DNA of 64,000 bases from Aquila chrysaetos chrysaetos. Taxonomy: Eukaryota > Chordata > Aves > Accipitriformes > Accipitridae. Shown here piece after piece: positions 11,769 to 24,028 of this stretch. Made by a program: the position numbers and the translations under genes. Numbering within the stretch: position 1 is the stretch's first letter; the number at the start of each line of letters is the position of its first letter. The stretch covers positions 22,114,932 through 22,178,931 of the forward strand of contig NC_044016.1 of NCBI RefSeq assembly GCF_900496995.4, given 5' to 3'. The notes beneath the pieces are model-generated. The model ran no database searches and was not told the DNA's origin. It was given only the letters and a program-made list of their open reading frames with translations.

Positions 11769-13870
11769 TGGCTGAGTTGTACAGTAAGTGAGGGTGGAGC
11801 TGGGCTCTTGCCCTGCTGCTCTTGGAGCTGGGTCATGGTTAGAGATGGCTGCCCTTCAACCCTTCCTAAGCTTCCTGCATTCAGACCTATAAATACCATC
11901 CTGTGGCATGGAAGGAATGCACGCACACTGCTGTTTACAACTGTGCTCTCCTGGCTTATCTGAACAAGCCTGGGTGTGCAGCCTGGGGTGACAGGCAGCC
12001 ATGTCACTCTGAGCACAGCACTTCGGGCTGTTGTGGGTGGAACAGGCTGTGGTGAGTGCTTCCTTGCAGTCACAAATTCCCTCAGAGCCTAATTAAAGGG
12101 ATGCTTTCTAGGGCACACAACTTGTGATTTGTTTTTGAAATGGCTTCGATCTTGAGGGGTTTGTGACTAACTTCTCTCCATGAGAACAGGTTGTTCCCTT
12201 GGGACAAACAGAGGCAGAAAGGCTTCCCTGTGGAGGTGACTTGTGTCAGTGAAGGGATTTGCCCATTCTCAACTTGTTTTGTGTCAGGTAGTAGCATCTG
12301 CAGAGTCTGGTCCTGCCAGACACTTAGGAAATGAGATGTGCCACTGTCACAGGAGCATGAGGCAACCCTGCCAGACTGGTTACTATTTCTCTTTACGTGA
12401 GGACTTTGGGCAACTTGTCGCTTTGCAATGTGAGGACTGTCATTAATGGGAGTGACTCTGTAATTCCTTCCTCTGCTGATTACCAGCAGAGCTGCACGCA
12501 CCAGAATGAGCTTCTTGTGCTTCCTGAAATCTCTCAACAACTTTGTCAAGTGTTAGACCCCCAATGACAGTAACGTAGCAGCTTCCCAGCACAGGCTGTC
12601 TGCTGGAAGGAGGGCAGCTCAACAGCTGCAAGTAGGATGGTGCAGTTCAGAAAAGAAGGGGAAACAGCACATGCAAATACAGCTGCACTTTGCATCATTA
12701 TCTGCTGCCTGAAAGGCGCTCTCTCCCCCTGCTGAGGGAGGGGAAGCCTGCAGCTGATGAAACTGCAAAGTGTGTTTCCAAACCCCACCCAGTGCTGCCT
12801 TGACGTGGCACGTTCCTTCCCCCTGCCCTAAGAGCCGAGTTCAAATTATTGGCAGCAGCACTTCTAGGAGAAGCCAGCAGGCTCCAGGCAGCTCGTGGTG
12901 TAGCATGGAGCTGAGCCCTGCCGGGCAGCTGAGGGCAAGCACATCTCTTGCCCTGGAGCTATTCTCACCCTCTCTTAGCGCCTGTTAGTCAGCTCGATGA
13001 TATTCTGCTTTGTTGGCTCTGTTGTAATTTGTGGAGCATGGGGACAGCCACTCTGATGTGAACTGTGGCCCAGAGAGCTGAACAAGTCATTCAGCAGAGC
13101 ATGATCAAAACAGATACCTGTCATCAAGTTGCATGTAATATCACCCAGAGTCTGGGGAGGAAGTAAAATGGGGTTATACACTCTTTCTGCAATGGAGGAA
13201 AGCTTTCACAGAGGGCTGTGTGACTCTGGCATGTTTCCCATCCCTTCCATGAGGAGTCTAGCAGTAGACTGTTTATGTGTCAATAACAATTATCAGGAAC
13301 CAGTGCTGTGATTTCAAAAAGCCCAGCAAAAAGTATGCCCATGCAGCTCCAGCTTCCTCAACTCTTAGACAGGAGCAGTCTCTCTTGTGCACTCCAGAGC
13401 TGGTGATAAGCATCACACAATGGACTGCTATACAGAGGGAATTGCCAAACCGCCTATAACAAAAATCTTGAGGTGGGGGAGGTGTAGAATAAAAATCAGT
13501 GTCTTCCAGGTGGAGAGGACCCACAGGGCTAAGCTACCATATGTAAGTTTTACAGTAAGGGCAAAGCCTGCAACTGCAGCCAGAGGAGAACCACCATGAC
13601 GTGAAGGCTTCATACTAAGTGACTGGATAGGGGTTCAAGCCTAGGCTTGGCTGGTGATGCCCTAGGATAAGCCACTGTACTTACAGTGCCTGCTTTTACA
13701 GTAGGAACAGAAAGCTGAGCAGTGATGCTATGGAAGTACCCATGGCAGGAAGTAGAGGCGAGTACAATGCAGCTTCTGGTAGCACCAAGCAGGCAGAGGC
13801 AAAAGCTAGCTGCCACCAGCTAAACTGGGTACGTCTAGCATCATATGCAATTCAGGAGTTCCAGTTCCTG
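11769..13870. other. Intergenic spacer between convergent GTPBP2 and POLH
   Basis: About 2.1 kb between two 3' ends. The open frames here (the longest about 155 codons on the minus strand near 12.1-12.5 kb) have no recognisable domain and no splice or promoter context. An octamer-like ATGCAAAT occurs near 12673. I see no repeat family that I can name. Confidence 0.6.
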
Positions 13871-13891
13871 TTAGACTTGGGGTAGAGATAA

Positions 13892-13897
13892 TTTATT
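13892..13897 (-). terminator. POLH: POLH polyadenylation signal
   Basis: On the minus strand an AATAAA lies about 115 nt beyond the POLH stop codon (14010-14012). It is the first canonical signal after the stop, implying a short 3' UTR ending near 13875. Confidence 0.7.
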
Positions 13898-14009
13898 AGA
13901 CTTTTCTGCATTAAAACCTGACAGGCAGTATAAAAACTTTTAACTGTATTTAAAAACACTAATTTTTTAAAAACACTGATTCTCTAAAAACTCCCAGCAT
14001 GGCTTAGAG

Positions 14010-17000
14010 TTAAGGAGGTAAGCGCTTAAAGAAAAAATCTAAAGTTCTTGTCGCACCTCCTCTGGGTCGTTTTGCACTAGATCCTGCTGGAGTCTTGGGC
14101 TTGTTCTTTGCCTTGGCAGGAGACCTGGAAGCTGCAGCCTTTGGGCTGGGAGCTCCTGCTGGAGCCATGGGAGCGCTGGGCTCCAGGAAGGAGCTTTGCA
14201 GCTCCAGAGCAAAGTGATAGTCCATGTGCTCTGGGAACTCCCACACCAGCACAAGCTGGCCGCACTTCTCACAGCACTGGTGGTCCCCCGGCGAGGCAGG
14301 AGGGAGTGGGGTGAGCTCAGGAGAGCGTGGCAAATTCTGCTCATTTCCCTCTATAGCTGGCTCTAATTTCAGAAGGGTCCTGGAGCTGGGTGGAGTCGAG
14401 GGTGTTTGTATAGCATCAGACAGCGACTTCTCACAGGGAAGCATCTTGTAAGGAGAAGTAGGGCTCCCATCTCTGGGACTCTGTTTCACAGGAGACTCCA
14501 GGTCACACTGCACCGAGGCAAGTCCAATGCCATCTCTCTCTTGGTCCTTTGCAGAGCTGGGCACAGGTGACTCAGCAATGGTAGCAGCAGGCAGGCTGGT
14601 TGCTGCCACCATCTGTGACTGCTGCCTTTCTGCCACCTTTTGGAAGAACGACTCAATAGGATTAGCTAGCTTCTGCCTAAACTCTTTGCTTGGGCTCCTA
14701 AAGAACTTGACCCTGGGCCTCCTAGAAGACATGTTTTGGCTAGGAGTGGTAGTGCCATCAGGCTGGGTATCACTCGTCAGGAAGGTGGCAATGCCTGCAG
14801 AGCCTGTAGCAGGCTCTGAGAACTTGCTTGCCGAGAGAAGCACCGATATGAGCGGTGGAGACCTGCAAAGGACAGACCAACATCAGCTCAGACACCAGCC
14901 TGGGAAGCAAGAAGTCTCTTGAGGTAAGACTTTAAGTAACATAAAACGTTCACAGCCAGGAGACAGGGGAACTGCACTCTGGGTATCTGCCAAGGGGTGG
15001 GAGAGATGTTTCTTCTGACAAAATGTTAGTATTGCTACCTCCAGAACAGAGTCTCACAGACATAGCAGGCTGTGTTGGGCAGAGCAGAAAGCCTCTTCCC
15101 AGAACAGCATTTCCCAAAGGAAAGGGCACTGGAGCAGGGACAGCCAGCTGCCAGCCTGGACTTTCAGTCCACCACAGGCCAGAGCTGCTGTGAGACTCCC
15201 AGGCAAGATGAGAGCAGCAGCCTTGTCGAAGCCGAATGGGATGTTCTTGCCTTAACTATGCCTCAGCCTTCACTGCAGAGCAGGAGGAAAGGAGAAAGCA
15301 ATGTTGAATACGCGAGCTGCACACCTTAGTTTTCCTTCCTGCCCCAACAGCCTCCTCCCAAAAAGCACCTTTGTCCTTAGGGGAGGAGAGCAAGGCCTAG
15401 CTAGCTTCTCCAGCCCAGCAGGCAAGGACTGCCTCCCTCCAGCTGGACACCACCCTGCCAGTAGCAAGCATCAGCTCCAAGTACAGAAGTCAGAAGTGTC
15501 TCACCAGATGTGGGGCTAGGAAGAGGCCAGGCTCTCACAGCTGTCCTACCACTAACAAGCGGAGGTCACTGCGCTCTGCTGTGCATGCGCTGGGGATCAC
15601 TTTTCCTGCCAGTCGGCATAACATTCTCATTCCTTTCTGTCAGGTCCCTGGCTCATCCTGCACCTCCTGCAGCAGAACAACCCCCTGACAGAGACACAAA
15701 CCACTTCCACACTCACCAGGCCGCCTGGTGAGCCCCAGCCATGTTGCAGTTTTGGATGAGGGCAAAGGCATCGTTGCACATTTTCTGGGCATCATAGCGG
15801 GACAGCGCGCAAAAGCGTGACACCCGGGTGTCTCCCTGCATGCGGATGACCACCATCAGCTGCTTGGCCACTCGGTGGTTCTGCAGAGAGAAGAGGTAGC
15901 CGTGTTTCAAGCGACACCTGCAGGAAAAAGCAGGAAAGGCCGAGGAGACCGTCTGGCTGCCCAGAACCCTGTACTACCAGCTACCACCTCCCGATGATGC
16001 TGTGTGACAGATGGCAGCTTGTCCTGCCTGGCCTGATCTCCAAGGGATGAGATACAGGACAGCAAGTGCTTGTACAGCTGTGCCACATAGGATGGGAAGC
16101 AGTTACTCCTTGCTTTCCTTCAAAGACAGCTGCACACCTTTTCTTGGCACCCCCTGCAGGGATGAAGCTAGCTGACTAATCTCACCCTGGCCTGCAGTCT
16201 AGCATCCAGATTTGAGCGTATTGCTTCCTCTCACAGCCCACAGCACAGGCAGAGCTATATCAGCAAAGGGCTTGCAAGGGAGCAGCAGTGCAGCAGGATG
16301 AAGGTGCGGTGGCTCAGATCCCTGCATCCTAAAGCACAGGACAAGGACCGTTCTTAGTCCTGCAGTGTTCTGGGGCAAAACCATCCTTCCTGACTGGGGT
16401 CCTGCATGCCTTTTTGCTTGGGACACCTCAGCACACAGGCACACATCTGAGGGCGAGCAGATTTCCTCCCCCACCGCACACCACCCTCAGCCTCCTGCAA
16501 ACAGCTCACGGTGCAAACGTGCTGCGTGGCTTCCTGAAGGCCAGCAGGGAGAATGCTGTCCCCATGCCTCTCCTCCTTACCTGGCTCCTGTCCTTGGTCA
16601 GTCTAGATTCCAGCTCCAAGGCCAGCTGCAGGAGCCAGTGTTGCACCTGGACAAAAAAGTGGTAACAGACAGCTTGGGCCTCTGCTCACAGCACTGCCAC
16701 CAGGCCAGAGCAATGCTCTGCACTCTGGGGAATGCCGGAGGGACATCAGACTGGAATGGATGCAGACTATCACGAGGCCCCATAGCTGGAGTACTTCCTG
16801 GAGAAATTAGCCCAGGTGAGGATTAAACGCTGGAGGCAAGGTATTGTAGATACCATAGAAGTCCTGCAGCATTACTATTAGACTTTGCCAAGTAATCTGG
16901 GTCCCTTGCCCCGGATCTCTCTTCGTGTCTCCCTACAGCTCTGTGGGAACCACTCCCCAGCTAACAGGTAAGGTGCGTCCTCCCTCTTTCTTTGGGCTAT

Positions 17001-20000
17001 TTACCTTCTTTCTAGCAACCAAGCCCTTGAAGCTTGGCACTGTGAATACCTTTTGAACAGCACAGACCCACAGTCTTGCTCGTGGCAATTACAATAAGGT
17101 TGGACCTCTTTTTGCAGGAGTTCGTCAATGCATTTCTGTCAAACAGGGATATCCCTGATTTCTGGGGCCCAAACCACCTCCTCCCACTGTACCCCTAGGC
17201 TGGGTTTCAGGGCACTGTGACACAGAAAAGCAGCAGTTCTGCAAGCTAGTCTCAGCTTTTAGAGTTCTCACCTCCGGTGCAAAGACCAAGCCTTGTGCTA
17301 GATGTAGGCTTCTCCTACCTCCTTCTGTGTGGCCAGGGCTGTCTTCCCAGGGAAGTTCTTGCTGCAGCCAATGGACTGGGGCAGGTACCGGTTTTTGACA
17401 GGTTCGTCTTCAATTCCTCTGCATAAGTCATAGAGCCAGGACCTGAAAGCCACAGAGGAATCATGAGGTAAGGCAGCAACAGAGAGGCAGGCATCACTGG
17501 GCAGCAAGCCAGCCTTCCGCTGAGCCATGCTTTCAGCTCTGTGCAAGCTGTGACTCTGCCTCTCATCCCCAGCTCTGCAGCTGCAGCCACAGCTGAACAG
17601 GCAGGCTTCCTTCAGGCCACAGCTGCCTGTCAGCACAACTCCTCTGCCTCTTTTCCTGAAGTGGCAACAGTTCACCAGTCTGCAGGGCACCCTAGCCACG
17701 GCTCTGGGCCCAGAAGTGGTGTTTCAGGCTCCAGTCCAGCCCTGTAATTTTCTCTGTAATGAGGCTGTCAAGCCTGCCTGCTTCCCAGCTTGTAGGGAGT
17801 CCTTCCACAGCTTGGCCCCATCCTTAAGCACTGTAGAGGAAGGCAGAGGAGCTGGCTGACAGGCAAAACATTATCCTGGGGAGGGTGCCTGGGAGCAGGC
17901 AAGACTGGAAACCTGTTTGTGGGCCTGCCAGACCAATGCTTCTCAAAGATGTCACTGAAGTTTTACCTTCCAACCTTCCTAATCACAGCAGAACCACCTG
18001 TGACTGAAAGGAAGTCTCGGTTCCTGCCAAGAGGCAAGTTGTGGTGAGTGGGTTATTACCCAGTTTTGTCTCCAAAGTGAGTCTGGAGCTCAGTCTCACT
18101 GAACTGTGTCAGCTGCCCGATGTTCTCTACTCCCAGGATGTCTGTGATGGCAGTGCCAAGTTTGCCTCCCAGGTTACGGCTACAGCAGAGAAAGAAAAAG
18201 AGAAAGAGAAAACACAAATGAAGCATCATGTGGAGACTATGCCAAGTCTTCTTGCCGCAGCTGTCCCTAGATCAGGACAGCTAGAAGCAGTCAGGAACTA
18301 GCAGGAAAAAAGGGAACACTTGGTACATAACAGCTTTTCTGCTCATAACAGGACACATAAGAGTTGAAGTGGGAACTGCTGCTTTGCTCACCCAGTTTCA
18401 GTGCTTCTCCCTCTGCTCCATCTTCAGAACGTGGTCCCAAACCATGCTCTGAAGAATGCCTCACAAAGCTGCCTGCTTCCTCCTACCCTTCTGCAGAACC
18501 CCCCCTCCATCCCTAGTGAGACCCTGAAAGCAGAGAACAGCAGTGCAGGTCTGGAGAGCAGGAACAGGGATCCATTCCTCTGGAGCAGCAGTGCTGGTAA
18601 CTCTTCCCTACACCAGGAAAAATACTTGTACGTAGTGTGGATGCTCAAAACCAAACTACATCTGCTCTCTGGGAGCACAGCTCTGTCACTCACACTGGGG
18701 CACAGCTATGGCCTCCTTTTCCACAGTTTCTCCTGGCTTACACCTATCTATACACCCTAGCAGTCATCTTCAGCACAGCTCTACCCAGGGAAAGGCTGCC
18801 CACAGGATGCTAGTGGGCTCTTTGAGTGTGGTCCCTTCACTAGCAGGACTGCAGCTCCCAAGCATGCTCCTCCTGAACTGTCACTCACAGCTGTGAGGGA
18901 TTACTGGCATGATTTCCTCTCCTTTTTTTACAAGCATTGATGAACAGTTACTGTGGAGTTGAAAGCCTTTGCTGACTGCTATCAACTAGCATCAAATTGC
19001 TCTCTGTTGAGGTGGCCAGGAACAGCTTCCTACCCCAAGTCACTTTAGTTCTGCTCACACAAGCAATGATGACAAACCAACAGGAGCAAGTACCACAACA
19101 ATGAAGACAAACAGAGCTCTCTTCCTGATAAAAGCCTGGATAGTGGAAGCACAGCACCAGCATTTCAAATACATGCTCTTGCCACAGAACTGCTCAGCCT
19201 GAGCCCCAAGTTGCACAAAAGCAGGCAGGTCCCCAGTACTTACATACTGCTGACAGGCAGTTGGCTGAAGAGCTGTGGGACAAATCGCGAAGATACTAGC
19301 GTCTGGCGGTTGGGCTTGTTTAACCCACAGGCCAGTTTTGCCAGTGTCTGTAACACAGAATAGGGTGGAAACCCTGTTATTACAAACTTTGCACTGACTT
19401 TATTGTGACTCTCCCTAATGGCTTGTGCTGCATCACCTCTAAGAGCTGCCTTTGGAATAGCTGCTAGTAAGGACATGCAGGTTGCACCATTGCTTGCTCC
19501 CAGGTAGCACCCACCCTGGGACTTGGCACGCACTGGCTGGGTACTGTGAAAGCACTGCTGCTTCCAGACTTGGAGCTCTGCAAAGGCCTGGACTCCCGCT
19601 CCAGGCAGCTTAGGGGATCTGGGTCTATCACCTGTTCTGGTTGGCTTAGTTTTCCATCAGGCAAGCATGCTAGAGCTTCCAGAGCATCCCCATAATCCTC
19701 CCCAGGCTATTTCTCTCACTATGTCTTGCTCCTTCATCTTCTGTGTTTGTCTTGCTTTTTCTCAATGTCACTGTGTTAATCTTCTCTCTGCAAGGTTCAC
19801 AGCTGCATAATGCTGCAAAAGGAAATCTGCAAACTACAGAATTGCTAGCCTGGAAGGGATGCTCTCTAGCCTATCTGCTATACAGCTTCCCCTCCCACTC
19901 TACCACAGGATCAAGAATACAAAGACCAGCTTGAAATACGTTTATCTGGGCGTTTGGGGCTTTTTTTTTTTTTTTTTGAACAAGTGTAACGATTTCCTCT

Positions 20001-23000
20001 TTCACTGCTTTACCACACATCCTATAACTAAGCAGAATTTCTTCCCTCCCTCTTGAGCTATGATCTTTATTAGCAGCCTGTTTTACAGGCTTACATACGT
20101 TCTCACTCTTTTCTAGACAAAGTAGATCCCTTTCCTTCAACTTTTCATATCCAGTCATTTTCCAGATGTACAATTATTGTTATTCTTGTTTCACTGGAGG
20201 CTCTTCCAAGTTTACCCATACTATTCATAAAGTGAAGAGCTGCAACCTGAACCAATCACTGAGATTTCATGGGAGGAAATAATTACTTTTTCTGACACCT
20301 TCTCTAATCTTGCATGTGTTGAAATGGCATTTGCCATTTCTACAAGAGCACTTATATTACTGACTCATCCTGCTGCTTGTCCACAATAACTCCAGGCTAC
20401 TTCCAGACTTACCGTGACTTAGCCAAAAGCCTGCTGGTTGCTTTTTTGCTATAAACTGCAAAAAATGTCAGTGAGGAGCATAAGAAGCACTGCTCGGTGA
20501 TTTCAGACTGTTTCTGGACTTTTCCAAGCCCCAAATTTTCAGCTCTAATTTCATCTCCCAGAACTCTTACAACCCAGGCCCTGAGACCCATCTGTGCTTC
20601 ACATCACCTGGGTTCCTACAGCTGTTCCTTCTCCTCCATAGGCTTCAGTGAAAATATGGACTCTTAGTGGACCTCAGACAGATCCCCCCAGGATCCTCCT
20701 CTAAACATCCCAATTTGAGTGCAACTCACTGAACGAAATCATTATGGGAAACAACAGCATTGTCTTCAGCTAGATGCATGCCCTCCAGATAACCTCAGTC
20801 GTGTATTTTCATAGGGTGTCATGGTCCGCTTACGTGACTCAGTAAGGTGTTAGAAACTTTAAGGTCAACACCTCACATCTGCAGTTTCCCCTGCACATTA
20901 GGCCACTTATGCTGTCAAAGAGGGCACATAAAGAGTTTGGCAAGAGTGGTGCTTGATAAAACCATGCTGTTATCCTCCAGGTGCTTCCAAATAGCTCATT
21001 CAATTATTTGGTCTCATTTATCAGCTGGGTTCCTGGTGTACTCTAACAAGTTATCTCACTAGGAGGAAAAGTCCCTCAGGAGAGTTTTCTTCAGGAAAAA
21101 ATGAGAGCTTAAAGCAGGAAACCTCCACCTTGAGTTTTAGGCAACAGTGGCTGTGGCCAGGGAATGGTTTTTACTGACACAAATTCCCAGCAACTTGGAG
21201 GAAGAATAATACCAGTTTGGGGCACTGAGGTGAGTTGGGTTGCTTTTCCTCTTTCTGGTCAACCAGTCTTTACCCCTGCTGGCCATGCTCCAGGTGATGC
21301 TCAGCCAGCTGCTGAGAGCAGCCGCAGGAGCACTTCATGCATGACAGCAGCTGCAGAAACAAACGGACTTTGATGCTGCAGCTATAGAGGGTTTCCTGTT
21401 GGGTGAATGCAGGGTGGTTTGCTGAGAGCACCTAGCACTCGTTTCATTCTTTGCAAAAGGAGCTTATCTGTACAGTTATGACTCTAAAAATGCAGGCTCT
21501 GACTAAAAATGAAAAGGATAAAGACTAAATGGATCCCTTGGAATTTAAGGAAGATAAATTTCATTTTAGACTGCTGCAGAAACAACTGGCACTATGATCA
21601 GCTGTACACAGGTGCTGGAGCTAGTTCTGCTTGCCTTGAAACTAGAGCAGACTGTGAGGCAGAAATGAGCTAGCTGAGGAATATCACTGGTGTAGAAGTT
21701 TCCAGTGGGAAAGGATGTTCAATTTGCCTTTTTGCTCTCTTTAATCAAGAATAACAGAGAAGAGCCCTCCTATCCCTAGCAGCTTCTCCCAGCTTCCATC
21801 TTCTATGCCAGCATTATTCTTTTTTTTTTTCTTTTTTTACAAAGGAGTAAGGAAATTATGATGTACTATGCTATCCCTGAAGAACTGTATATCTATACCA
21901 CAAGCACAATGCAGAGATTACCAGAGGCTACATGTGGCTGTGCAGAACATGCTACCGTGCTTCCACAGCCAACTCACCTCTGCAGGTACAAACCTTTTCT
22001 GCAAAGAATGAAACAAGTGCTAGGTGCTCTCAGCAAACCACCCTGCATTCACCCAACAGGAAACCCTCTATAGCTGCAGCATCAAAGTCCGTTTGTTTCT
22101 GCAGCTGCTGTCATGCATGAAGTGCTCCTGCGGCTGCTCTCAGCAGCTGGCTGAGCATCACCTGGAGCATGGCCAGCAGGGGTAAAGACTGGTTGACCAG
22201 AAAGAGGAAAAGCAACCCAACTCACCTCAGTGCCCCAAACTGGTATTATTCTTCCTCCAAGTTGCTGGGAATTTGTGTCAGTAAAAACCATTCCCTGGCC
22301 ACAGCCACTGTTGCCTAAAACTCAAGGTGGAGGTTTCCTGCTTTAAGCTCTCATTTTTTCCTGAAGAAAACTCTCCTGGGGGACTTAAAAACCCTTTTCC
22401 TCCTCGTAAGCTAACTCATTAGGGTACTCCAGGCAGTAAATTAATTGAGTGCTAACTGCATAGGCCCCATCTCTGGGAAAAAACCTCCTCTCCTTCCCAG
22501 ATGTCCTATAATTTCCCTGAAGGTGTGCTCACACATGGCTGCATCCCCCAGTCAGCTCGCCTTCTATGGGAGACTTGGAAGAGTGCATAGGAGAGCATCT
22601 ACAGCATATTTTGACTCTGCTACTCAGGAGAAATCAGGGTGATATGTTACACACATACCTTGTTGTGCGAAATCCCAGCTGAACACTTGAATCCAGTGGC
22701 TGCTTCTACAGCCACCCTCATTTCTTCCACAATTACTGCACCCATGGTCAGCTGCAGATCAGGACAATCAGGGTTATCGAAAGACAACGACGCCAGCCAC
22801 TCGTGCAAGCCACGCTGCCGTAGCTCCTCTAGAAAAAGGATGCAAAGGGGATCAACGCGGGCATTTCTTGCTGAGCCCAGCAAAGGGCCCGGTAGCATTG
22901 GCCAGCCCCAGCCAGCAGACACACGCTTCTGTAACTGCGCGTCAACAGCAAGGACGAGAAGCGGGCACCTTAAAAGCCATTCTTTGGGGAAGACATAGAT

Positions 23001-23938
23001 CCCATTTCCCAACCTCTTGCTTCGGGGGAGATAAAGCAGCCCGCCCTCTACCTCTGTTGATGTAGAGGGAGTGTTACCATAGGAGCAGGAGCGGGACAGC
23101 ACGGGGGGCCCAGGGCCGGCAGCAGCAGCGGGCTCCTTTCTCACCACGTTGTGCAGCCTCAAAGCAAAGCCGTTAGAGCCGCCCCGCCGCGGTATGCAAA
23201 GCGCCGGCCCCGGCGGCCGAAGCCCCGCGGGGCCGGCCGGGCCCGGGTCGGTGCGTACCCTTCGCGCCGGGCTGGGGGCCGGGGTCGTCGGGCAGCCCCT
23301 GCACAAAGGTGGTGGGCAGCAGCGCGGCCGCCAGGGGGCGCCCCCGCAGGGCTCGCAGCCGCTCCCGCGCGCTGCCCGTCAGGTCCAGGTACGCCTCGTC
23401 GATGCTGGCCCGCTCGATAGCGGCGAAGCGCGACAGCACCTGCATCACCTCCGCGCTGGCGTCCCGGTACCTGCCGGGCGGCGGGCGCAGCCTCAGGCGC
23501 CGCCCCGTGTAAGGCGGCCCCCGCCGCCGCCGACACCCCCGGCCCGATCCCCCGCCCCGCTCACCGGGTGAGGTCGGCCTTGCCCCGCGCCTGGGGCACC
23601 CGCGCCAGCGCCAGCTCGGGGCACAGCGCCCGCGCCTCCGTCGCCCACATCCCGCGGGACACGCCGAAGGCGCGCGCCTCGTAACTCACCGCGATGATCC
23701 TGCAAGACACGGAGGGCGGTGCAGGGCGGGCACGGCACGGCACCGCCGCGCGGAGTGCAAGGGGCCGGGGCCACGGCCGGCCCGCCGCCGGCGGCACTTA
23801 CCCGCCGCCCTGCCACTCGGTGTACTGCACCACGGCGCAGGGGCGGCCGCGCAGCTGCGGGTCGAGGCGCTGCTCCACCTGCATGAAGAAGCAGTCCATG
23901 TCCACCAGGGCCACCACACGCTCCCGCCCCCGCGACAT
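14010..23938 (-). CDS. POLH: DNA polymerase eta, translesion polymerase (10 coding exons, 694 aa)
   Basis: This Y-family polymerase copies past UV-induced pyrimidine dimers; human loss causes xeroderma pigmentosum variant. Exons in transcript order: 23938-23802, 23699-23565, 23470-23259, 22828-22659, 19347-19244, 18179-18060, 17442-17319, 16646-16581, 15880-15717, 14862-14010. They total 2085 nt with every phase consistent. Catalytic D13, D115 and E116 (SIDEAY) and lesion-contacting Q38 and R61 match human numbering. The last exon holds a PIP-like PIESFF (479-484), an upstream FF motif near 464 resembling a REV1-interacting site, a UBZ zinc finger (C608, C611, H623, H627), a basic stretch and a terminal PIP-like TLDFFF (684-689). 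The start Met aligns with human MATGQDRVVALVDMD. The frame stays open upstream only because of GC richness. The region between core and UBZ is shorter than in human. Head-to-head with XPO5. Confidence 0.97.
21077..21439 (+). repeat. Inverted repeat, left arm (363 bp, perfect)
   Basis: Block-by-block comparison shows that the reverse complement of this segment is identical to 22016-22378, with no mismatch or gap across 363 bases. The first mismatches are at 21076 against 22379 and at 21440 against 22015. Just inside the second mismatch the similarity ends, after a 2-base indel. I recognise no transposon family, and the arm contains no POLH exon. Both arms contain the same 69-codon open frame, which is a by-product of the duplication and has no visible function. 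Confidence 0.97.
22016..22378 (-). repeat. Inverted repeat, right arm (363 bp, perfect)
   Basis: Exact reverse complement of 21077-21439, separated from it by a 576-bp unique spacer (21440-22015). Outside the right arm, weaker similarity to the outside of the left arm continues for at least 40-50 bases (shared TTTTCCTCCT, then CTAACT/ATAACT and GTACTCCAGG/GTACACCAGG) after a 10-base insertion. The duplicated unit was therefore once longer than the perfect core. Confidence 0.97.
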
Positions 23939-24028
23939 CCCACCGCCGACTGACTGACCGCCCGCCCGGCAGCGTGGAGCGCCCCGCCCCGCCGCCGCCC
24001 GGGAGCCGTAGTCCGCCGCGCGGGCCAC

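Larger units (their letters stand above)
19348..22658 (-). other. POLH: POLH intron 4 (3.3 kb) with large inverted repeat
   Basis: This is the largest POLH intron, between the exon ending ISHNK and the exon starting TLAKLACG. It contains two long T tracts (19961-19977 and the interrupted run near 21820-21839) and a 363-bp perfect inverted repeat, listed separately. No coding exon of POLH is missing, because human and window sequences join without a gap across it. Confidence 0.85.

Noticed and set aside
21164..22291. 69-codon frame present on both strands
   Set aside because: It is the same sequence read in the two arms of the inverted repeat. There is no start context, domain or homology.
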